Assembly (NCBI GenBank): GCA_036563505.1
Contig: DATCMH010000022.1
Span: forward strand, 248,001-312,000
Direction of reading: 5' to 3'
DNA length: 64,000 bases
Source: DATCMH01 sp036563505
GTDB taxonomy: Bacteria > Pseudomonadota > Alphaproteobacteria > Rhizobiales > Beijerinckiaceae
Shown here in pieces: positions 58,751 through 64,000 of the stretch. Position 1 is the stretch's first letter. Each line of letters opens with the position of its first letter. The notes below the pieces were generated by a model. It was not told where the DNA came from and did not search any database. It saw only the letters and a list, made by a program, of their open reading frames with translations. A program made the position numbers and the translations under genes.

Positions 58751-60634
58751 TCACGGCTGCTGCGCCGGCACGGGATGCACCTCCTGCTCGCCGCGTGCCA
58801 AAATCTTCTCCAGGAACTCGATGCGATCGGCCTCGGCCGGCGGCTTGTCCCAGCGGATGCGGTGGACGCGGGGAAAGCGCATGGCGACGCCGGACTTGTG
58901 CCGCGTCGAGCGCTGCAGGCCCTCGAAGGCGATCTCGAGCACGAGGCCCTTCGTTTTGCCGTACTCCACCTCCCGCACCGGGCCGAAGCGGCTCACGGTG
59001 TGGTTGCGGACGAAGCGGTCGAGCTTGGCAAGCTCCTCGTCCGTGAAGCCGTGATAGGCCTTGCCGACCGGCACCAGCTCCTCTCCGTCCGGCCCGTTGC
59101 GCCAAACGCCGAAGGTGTAGTCGGAGTAGAAGGAGGAGCGTTTCCCGTGCCCGCGCTGGGCGTACATCATCACGGCATCGACGAGGTAGGGCTCGCGCTT
59201 CCACTTGTACCAGTAGCCCTTGGGCCGCCCCGGCAGGTAGGGGCTGTCGGCGCGCTTGACCATGACGCCTTCGATGGCATCGGCGTCAGGCCCGGCCCCG
59301 ACCGCGGCGGGGTCGGCCCGGGCGGCGGCGAGCTCCTCCCAGGACGTGGAGGGCACGAGGGGCGAGAGGTCGATGCGCGGATCGTCGATCTTCGCCACGA
59401 AGGCTTCGAGGCGCCGTCGCCGCTCGGCGAAGGGCAGCGCGCGCAAATCCTCCGTGCCCTCCGCGAGGATATCGTAGACGCGCAAATGCGCCGGGAACTC
59501 CTCGATCAGCTTCGCGGTGACGGCCTTGCGGTTGAGGCGCTGCTGCAGGACGTTAAAGCTCTGCACCCGGCCTTCGCGGACGATGAGCAGCTCGCCGTCG
59601 ATGGCGCCGTCGAAGGCGAGCGCCTCGAGGATGTCGGGGAAGGCCTTGGACACGTCCTCGCCGGTGCGGGAATAGATGCGCCGGTCGAGGCGTCCCGTCG
59701 CACCGTGGCTGGCCACCGCCTGGAGGCGGATGCCGTCCCATTTCCATTCCGCGAGGAAGTCGCCCGCGTCGAGCTTGGCGAAATCCTCGTCCTCCAGCGG
59801 ATGGGAGAGCATCGGCGGCCGGAACGGCGCAGCTTCTGTCGATTCCGGCCGCGGGCCGCGGCCTTCGACCCAGGCGAAGAGCGGCTCGTAAGGGGCTTTC
59901 AGCCCGTGCCAGACAAGCTCGACCTCGTCCGCCTCGATGCCGCCGAGGCCCGCCACCGCGGTCTTGGCGAGGCGCGCCGAGGCGCCGACGCGCAATTCCC
60001 CGGTGATGAGCTTGAGGAGCGCCCAACGCCCAGTCTCGTCGAGCGCGTCGAGCCAGCCCGCGAGGCGCCCGGGCAGGTCGCTCTTGCTCGTGGCATAGAG
60101 GCCTTCGACCACCTCGGTGAGAGAGGGAACGTGCGGCGGCGGGTTGTTGTGGCCGAGGCCGGGGGCGGTGTCCCCTCTCCCCTTGAGGGAGAGGGTGGCC
60201 CCGCCGTCAGGCGGGGTCGGGAGAGGGGGGCGCCCCGCGAGGGGCGCTCGCGAAGCGATGGAGTCCAAATCGGCTTCGCCGTGCGCTCGTGCCTCACGCG
60301 GCCCCTCTCCCGCCTCGCTTCGCGAGGCACCCTCCCCCGCGAAGGGGGGAGGGTTGCCGGCCGCCTTCGGCCAGATCAGCGCCGTCGCTTCGGCGAGATC
60401 GCCGACGTAGTGGTACGACATGCGAAACAGGGCCGGGTCGACCCGCTCTTCCACCAGGCCGCGGATGACGTTGGGCTTGGCCTCCTTGAACATGAGAGCG
60501 CCCGTCATGGCGGCGAGGGCCCAGCCGCGGTCGGGGTCCGGCGTGTGGCGGAAGTAGTCCTGGAGCAGCCGGAGCTTGGCGTTGCGCCGCGGCTCGTACA
60601 TCAGGCGGTCGAGGAGGTGGGCGAAGCGGTTCAT
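58751..60634 (-). CDS. ATP-dependent DNA ligase carrying an in-frame repeat insertion
   Basis: This is a 627-residue ATP-dependent ligase of the bacterial type linked to Lhr helicase and an exonuclease. The N-terminal helical domain (residues about 1-90 and 168-265) binds DNA. The adenylylation site is EWKWDGIRL with Lys298. DGELLIV, GVMVKRADSPYLPG and YWYKWKREPY are further nucleotidyltransferase motifs, and an OB-fold follows. Residues about 92-165 (for example PPPFAGEGASRSEAGEG and PLPTPPDGGATLSLKGRG) do not look like ligase. They are translated from intergenic palindromic repeats inserted at 60167-60360. The reading frame is kept, so the enzyme may still work. The start overlaps the exonuclease stop (ATGA). 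Confidence 0.93.
   Translation of the reverse strand: MNRFAHLLDRLMYEPRRNAKLRLLQDYFRHTPDPDRGWALAAMTGALMFKEAKPNVIRGLVEERVDPALFRMSYHYVGDLAEATALIWPKAAGNPPPFAGEGASRSEAGEGPREARAHGEADLDSIASRAPLAGRPPLPTPPDGGATLSLKGRGDTAPGLGHNNPPPHVPSLTEVVEGLYATSKSDLPGRLAGWLDALDETGRWALLKLITGELRVGASARLAKTAVAGLGGIEADEVELVWHGLKAPYEPLFAWVEGRGPRPESTEAAPFRPPMLSHPLEDEDFAKLDAGDFLAEWKWDGIRLQAVASHGATGRLDRRIYSRTGEDVSKAFPDILEALAFDGAIDGELLIVREGRVQSFNVLQQRLNRKAVTAKLIEEFPAHLRVYDILAEGTEDLRALPFAERRRRLEAFVAKIDDPRIDLSPLVPSTSWEELAAARADPAAVGAGPDADAIEGVMVKRADSPYLPGRPKGYWYKWKREPYLVDAVMMYAQRGHGKRSSFYSDYTFGVWRNGPDGEELVPVGKAYHGFTDEELAKLDRFVRNHTVSRFGPVREVEYGKTKGLVLEIAFEGLQRSTRHKSGVAMRFPRVHRIRWDKPPAEADRIEFLEKILARGEQEVHPVPAQQP
60167..60360. repeat. 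intergenic palindromic repeats inserted in frame within the ligase gene
   Basis: The stretch 60173-60195 is a CCCTCTCCC-CTTGA-GGGAGAGGG hairpin, followed by a CCCCGCC/GGCGGGG palindrome and GGGAGAGG up to about 60228. The same series, in reverse and differing by only a few bases, occurs between genes at 56766-56818. A second unit at about 60301-60352 (CCCTCTCCCGCCTCGCTTCG, then CCCTCCCCC and GGGGGGAGGG) is of the same family. Together they encode about 74 extra ligase residues in a linker. Confidence 0.85.
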
Positions 60635-61692
60635 GCGGCCCCCGCCTCGCTCGGGGTGGCCTCCTGCGGCGATGCCGCCTCGATCTCGCCTTCGTCGCCG
60701 TAGCCCAGCATGTGCAGGGGACGCGCCCGGATGCCCTGCATCGTGCACCAATGGACGAGGGCGTCCTCCTGGCCGTGCGTCACCCAGACCTCGCCGGCGC
60801 CGGTCTCGAGGATCGTGCGGCACAGATCGTCCCAATCGGAATGATCGGAGATGATGAGGGGCAATTCCACGCCCTTGGTGCGCGCCCGGGCCCGCACCCG
60901 CATCCAGCCCGAAGCGAAGGCGGTGACAGGGTCGGGAAAGCGCCGCGACCAGAGGTCCTGCATTGCGGAAGGAGGGCAGAGCACGATGGCGCCGGCAAGC
61001 TTGCCCCGCTCCGTTGCCACCACCTTCGGCGTCTCGCCGAGGGGAATGCCTTCGGAGCGGTAGTAATCGGTCAGGCGCTCCAGGGCCCCGTGAATATGGA
61101 TCGGTCCCTCGAAGCCTTCCTCGCGCAGGAGTGCCATCACCCGCTGCGCCTTGCCGAGCGCGTAGGCGCCGACGATGTGGGCGCGCTCGGGAAACAGCGC
61201 CACGGAATCGAGGAGCTTGCGCACCTCGTCCCGCGCGTCCGGGTGGCGGAAGACGGGCAGGCCGAAGGTGGCTTCCGTGATGAACACGTCGCAGGGGACG
61301 AGCTCGTAGGGCAGGCATGTGGGGTCGGCTGCGCGCTTGTAGTCGCCCGAGACCACGACGCGGGTGCCGCCGGCCTCGATGGCGATCTGCGCCGAGCCCA
61401 GCACGTGGCCGGCGGGGGTAAAGCGCACGGTGACGTCGCCGAGCCTCACCTGCTCACCGAGCTGAGCCTCCTGCGTCGCGCCCGCGAAGTCGGCCCCGTA
61501 GCGCACCGCCATGATGGCGAGCGTCTCACGGGTCGCGAGCACGCTGGCATGCCCGGAGCGGGCGTGGTCGGAATGTCCATGGGTGACGAGCGCCCGGGGC
61601 ACGGGGCGCACGGGATCGATGTGGAAGTCGCCCAAGGGACAGAAGAGACCTTGGGGCGTCTGGGTGAGGATGTCGGTGGAACGCAGGGCCAT
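60631..61692 (-). CDS. ligase-associated DNA exonuclease (metallo-beta-lactamase fold)
   Basis: This is a 353-residue metallo-beta-lactamase/beta-CASP-type nuclease of the group named for its link to DNA ligase (the Lhr-ligase-exonuclease repair module). The metal site is THGHSDH at residues 37-43, with further ligands in PAGHVLGSAQI, VVSGDYKRA and ISDHSDWDDL. HGQEDALVHW is the C-terminal motif. It overlaps the ligase start by four bases, so the two are cotranslated. The Lhr helicase gene that often completes the module is not visible here. Confidence 0.93.
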   Translation of the reverse strand: MALRSTDILTQTPQGLFCPLGDFHIDPVRPVPRALVTHGHSDHARSGHASVLATRETLAIMAVRYGADFAGATQEAQLGEQVRLGDVTVRFTPAGHVLGSAQIAIEAGGTRVVVSGDYKRAADPTCLPYELVPCDVFITEATFGLPVFRHPDARDEVRKLLDSVALFPERAHIVGAYALGKAQRVMALLREEGFEGPIHIHGALERLTDYYRSEGIPLGETPKVVATERGKLAGAIVLCPPSAMQDLWSRRFPDPVTAFASGWMRVRARARTKGVELPLIISDHSDWDDLCRTILETGAGEVWVTHGQEDALVHWCTMQGIRARPLHMLGYGDEGEIEAASPQEATPSEAGAA

Positions 61693-61748
61693 CGCGGAGG
61701 ATATAGGGCGAGGACCGGCGAAGGTTCCATCTCAGCTTCCCTGCCGCC

Positions 61749-62054
61749 TCAGCGGCGGCCGATGCAGGCGCCTTGATCCTGACCCGGGCTGACGACCTGG
61801 AACGAGCTTCCGCACGGGTTCGGCGCGGCCGGCACCTCGGGCGCCTCGGGTCCCAGCCGCCGGCTCAGCGGCCGGTACTCGGCTTCGGTCCCGCGCGTCG
61901 AGATCGAGAAGCCGCGCCCGAAGGTGGCGTAGGTCGACACGCTCCGGCTGGAGTAGGACAGGCCGCGGGAACGGCCGTAGTAGACCTCGCGCGCCTGCGC
62001 CGGGACCGGGGCGAGCGTGAGGACAATCGCGAGAGGGGCCAAGACGAGCATCAT
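61749..62054 (-). CDS. small secreted protein, family not recognised
   Basis: This is a 101-residue protein with a clean Sec signal peptide (MMLVLAPLAIVLTLAPVPAQ, cleaved near AQA). The mature part is rich in Ser, Arg and Tyr (YYGRSRGLSYSSRSVSTYAT) and has two cysteines near the C-terminus (NPCGSS, GACIGRR) that could form a disulfide. I know no family for it. It probably acts in the periplasm. Confidence 0.7.
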   Translation of the reverse strand: MMLVLAPLAIVLTLAPVPAQAREVYYGRSRGLSYSSRSVSTYATFGRGFSISTRGTEAEYRPLSRRLGPEAPEVPAAPNPCGSSFQVVSPGQDQGACIGRR

Positions 62055-62139
62055 TGAATCAAACACGCCGTGATGCCGCCAGATTGCCCCAAGGCGGGCC
62101 GGAGTCGAGCGGGACCGCACCTCAGCCTTGAGTTAAGCT

Positions 62140-62688
62140 TTACGCGGCGATGCGCAGGGCATCCTCGGCGGCAAGGAAGGCTTCAACCTCCGTCCCCACG
62201 GCGGGAGGCGGCGCCTCGAGGCCGATCTCGGCCATCATGCGGGCCACCGGCACGAAAGCCTTCGCTCTCCGGTCGTAGAGGCCGACGCGCACGAGGGCGA
62301 TGGCGGCGAGGATGTCGGCACCGTCCCGCCCCGTCGCGACGATCCGATGCTCCATCATCACCCAGCTCTCCGCCCAGGCGGAAATGCGGGTTTCGAGACG
62401 GAAGGCGCGGCCCAGGCGCAGCTCGCGGCGGAAGCGGATCTGGCCCGCCGAGACCACGGGCACCCATTTGTGCTTGAGAACCGCCCGCCAGAGCCCCGAG
62501 CGCAGCATGACGTCGGCGCGGCCGAGATCCATGAGCGTCCAGTAGCGCCCGTTGTTCATATGGAGCGACGTGTCGAGGTCGTGCGGCCAGACCCGGAAGG
62601 GGAGGCGCGAGACGTCGGAGAGGGGGTTGAGCTTCGTCGCGCGCCACGCGGCGAGGATGGTCCAGAGGAGGCGCAGCCAGAGGTTCAT
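62140..62688 (-). CDS. hotdog-fold thioesterase (4HBT/THEM6-like)
   Basis: This is a 182-residue hotdog-fold protein of the acyl-CoA thioesterase group. An N-terminal helix (MNLWLRLLWTILAAWRATKL) precedes the domain. The conserved core is FRVWPHDLDTSLHMNNGRYW, followed by LMDLGRADVM, RRELRLGRAFRLETRISAW and MMEHRIVA. The HMNNGRY motif is typical of the THEM6-like branch. It would hydrolyse acyl-CoA or a related thioester. Its start overlaps the DinB stop (TGATG), so the two are cotranscribed. Confidence 0.88.
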   Translation of the reverse strand: MNLWLRLLWTILAAWRATKLNPLSDVSRLPFRVWPHDLDTSLHMNNGRYWTLMDLGRADVMLRSGLWRAVLKHKWVPVVSAGQIRFRRELRLGRAFRLETRISAWAESWVMMEHRIVATGRDGADILAAIALVRVGLYDRRAKAFVPVARMMAEIGLEAPPPAVGTEVEAFLAAEDALRIAA

Positions 62689-63194
62689 CAGTGCATCCCC
62701 TCGCCGGTCTCGCGCTGAAAATAGGGCAGGTCGAGGGAGGGAGCTTCGCGCCCGAGCCCCGTCAGGATGGCGTGGATCTGGCCGCGATGATGGGTCTGGT
62801 GATTGAACAGGTGCAGGAGGATCGGCGCGAGGGGCTGGGTCACCTCGACCGGCTTGGTGATCGGGATGTAGGTGACGAGGCCGGACAGCCGCTCCTCGTC
62901 GAGCCCGGCGACGTAAGCGGCGATGCGCCGGTCCTCCGCCAGCCTCGCCTCGCGAAGCGCGGGGAAGGCGTCGTAGAGAACCGCGTCGAGCCGGGTCGGA
63001 GCGTCGCCCTGGCCCGTGAAACGGCGCAGCCAGATCCGGTCGGCGACGAGGATGTGGTTCAGCGTCCGGTGCACGGACCCGAAGAAGGCACCTCGATCCG
63101 CGTGGTACTCCTCGTCCGAAAGCGCCGCGGCCGCACCGTAGAGCCGGGCGTTAGCCCAGGCGTTGTAGCCGGCGAGCATGGGGAAGAGGTTCAT
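62688..63194 (-). CDS. DinB-family metal-binding protein
   Basis: This is a 168-residue DinB/YfiT-type four-helix bundle. The metal-binding histidines are in SVHRTLNHILVADRIWL and LFNHQTHHRGQIHAIL, the latter giving the family's HxxxH pair. DinB proteins are thiol-dependent transferases or hydrolases with mostly unknown substrates. The N-terminal MLAGYNAWANARLYGA is typical. It overlaps the thioesterase gene and starts at the edge of a repeat-rich intergenic region. Confidence 0.92.
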   Translation of the reverse strand: MNLFPMLAGYNAWANARLYGAAAALSDEEYHADRGAFFGSVHRTLNHILVADRIWLRRFTGQGDAPTRLDAVLYDAFPALREARLAEDRRIAAYVAGLDEERLSGLVTYIPITKPVEVTQPLAPILLHLFNHQTHHRGQIHAILTGLGREAPSLDLPYFQRETGEGMH

Positions 63195-63497
63195 CGTGGC
63201 CTTATCCTCCTGCGCGGCGGCGAACCCTCTCCCCTCGCGGGAGAAGGTGGCCGGCGAAGCCGGCCGGGTGAGGGGGCGCTGGGCGTGGGCAGGTACGCCT
63301 CCAAGCATCCCGCCTTGTCATGGCCGGGCTTGACCCGGCCACCTCGGTCCCCTGCACCCGAGCCTTCGGGCCGAGGTTCGCGGGTCGAGCCCGCGAACGA
63401 CACTGGTGTTGTCGAAGGCGTGTAGGTCTATGCCCAGCGCCCCCTCATCCGCCCTGCTGCGCAGGGCACCTTCTCCCACGAGGGGAGAAGGTGGGGC
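63195..63497. repeat. intergenic region with GC-rich palindromes
   Basis: I see no gene in these 303 bases. They contain CCCTCTCCCCTCGCGGGAG with a GGCCGGCGAAGCCGGCC palindrome (about 63225-63270), a TCATGGCCGGGCTTGACCCG unit (about 63318-63337) and CACCTTCTCCC/GGGAGAAGGTG arms (about 63469-63493). They belong to the same repeat family as at 56360-56843 and inside the ligase gene. Confidence 0.8.
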
Positions 63498-64000
63498 TCA
63501 CGCCGCCCTCTGCATGCGCCCGTAAAAGGTCTCGCCGCTCGCTGCCATCTCGCGGATGATCTTCGGCGCGGAGAAGCGCGGGCCGTGCTTGGCTTCGAGC
63601 CCCTCGCAGAGCGCGAGGAAGGTCTTGGCGCCCATGAAGTCGATGTAGGACAAAGCCCCGCCGGTGAAGGGCGCGAAGCCGAAGCCGAGGATCGAGCCGA
63701 CATCGGCCTCCCGCGGATCGGTGATCACCCCTTCCTCGACGGTGCGGGCGGCTTCCAGCGCCTGGGTGACCAGGAGCCGCTCTTTCAGCTCCGCGAAGTC
63801 GACCAGCTCCGCCTCGAGGTGGGTCGGCTGCAGGTCGCGAAGGCCCGGCCAGAGCTGCTTCTTGCCGCCCTCGGGGTAGTCATAGAATCCCTTCTTGTTC
63901 TTGCGGCCGAGGCGGCCTTCCTTCTCGACGAGGGCGGTCAGCAGGGTCTCCTGCTGCGGGTCGACCGCCGCCTCGCCGACCTGGGCCTTCGTGGCCTTCA
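63498..64000 (-). CDS. 3-hydroxyacyl-CoA dehydrogenase/enoyl-CoA hydratase, FadB/FadJ type (5' end cut by window)
   Basis: This is the C-terminal 167 residues of a fatty-acid oxidation multifunctional protein. LVTQALEAARTVEEGVITDP followed by READVGSILGFGFAPFTGGA is the hallmark of the second 3-hydroxyacyl-CoA dehydrogenase C-terminal domain of FadB/FadJ. RLGRKNKKGFYDYPEGGKKQ, further upstream, is the first such domain's end. The rest lies beyond the window. It would oxidise 3-hydroxyacyl-CoA in beta-oxidation, with a thiolase partner expected nearby. Confidence 0.9.
   Translation of the reverse strand, partial: KATKAQVGEAAVDPQQETLLTALVEKEGRLGRKNKKGFYDYPEGGKKQLWPGLRDLQPTHLEAELVDFAELKERLLVTQALEAARTVEEGVITDPREADVGSILGFGFAPFTGGALSYIDFMGAKTFLALCEGLEAKHGPRFSAPKIIREMAASGETFYGRMQRAA

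Overview
The window is a 64 kb, very GC-rich, densely coding piece of a bacterial chromosome. It looks like an alphaproteobacterium of the order Hyphomicrobiales (Rhizobiales), close to Methylobacteriaceae, Salinarimonadaceae or Chelatococcaceae. The reasons are a class I lysyl-tRNA synthetase, a CycM-like anchored cytochrome c next to kdsB and pheA, several orphan Bug/TctC periplasmic binding proteins, a paired DNA ligase and metallo-beta-lactamase exonuclease, and short palindromic repeats of a kind common in that order. Genus-level placement is not supported. I see no rRNA, tRNA, CRISPR array or prophage.

Layout. 1-4.9 kb: a catabolic cluster with a family-5 binding protein (cut by the window edge), a C45 Ntn-hydrolase, a divergent GntR regulator with two winged-helix units, a class III aminotransferase and a cupin. 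5-8.1 kb: a PRC-barrel protein, a Bug protein and a succinate-semialdehyde-type dehydrogenase. 8.1-11.6 kb: an MFS_3 exporter with no visible start codon and a YadGH-like ABC exporter. 11.7-16.3 kb: an IlvD/Edd dehydratase, then a Bug protein, a carnitine-dehydrogenase-like enzyme and a BKACE beta-keto acid cleavage enzyme. 16.3-20.6 kb: DUF427, a frameshifted FAD oxidoreductase, a DUF393 protein, pheA, kdsB and a cytochrome c. 20.7-29.2 kb: a Yej-type peptide ABC transporter operon with two tandem binding proteins and a toxin-antitoxin-like pair set between the second permease and the ATPase. It is followed by deoB.

30.5-37 kb: an MFS/Lrp divergent pair and a reverse-strand operon (nitroreductase, Bug, TPP enzyme, Bug) divergent from a LysR gene. 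38-43.8 kb: a non-standard succinate dehydrogenase/fumarate reductase operon (order B-C-D-A) running into a split class I fumarase and a TauE-type exporter. The flavoprotein lacks the usual FAD-linking histidine. 43.8-45.1 kb: the clearest accessory patch, an IS5-family transposase remnant abutting an unrecognised gene that carries an internal stop. 45.3-50.1 kb: a SelD-type FAD oxidoreductase, a 56-residue membrane peptide, SCO1, a family 2 glycosyltransferase and a family-3 binding protein. 50.2-64 kb: mostly housekeeping (lysK, ParDE, an S24 regulator with a palindromic operator, pyrD, MATE, NarL-type regulator, DNA ligase and exonuclease, thioesterase, DinB, and the end of a FadB/FadJ-type protein).

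The most notable findings are: (i) a mobile intergenic palindromic repeat that has entered the DNA ligase gene in frame, with a near-identical intergenic copy 3.4 kb away; (ii) the PIN-domain pair embedded in the Yej operon by four-base overlaps; (iii) the Cys-for-His change in the flavoprotein; (iv) three damaged or start-less genes. None of these is proven to be a new system.
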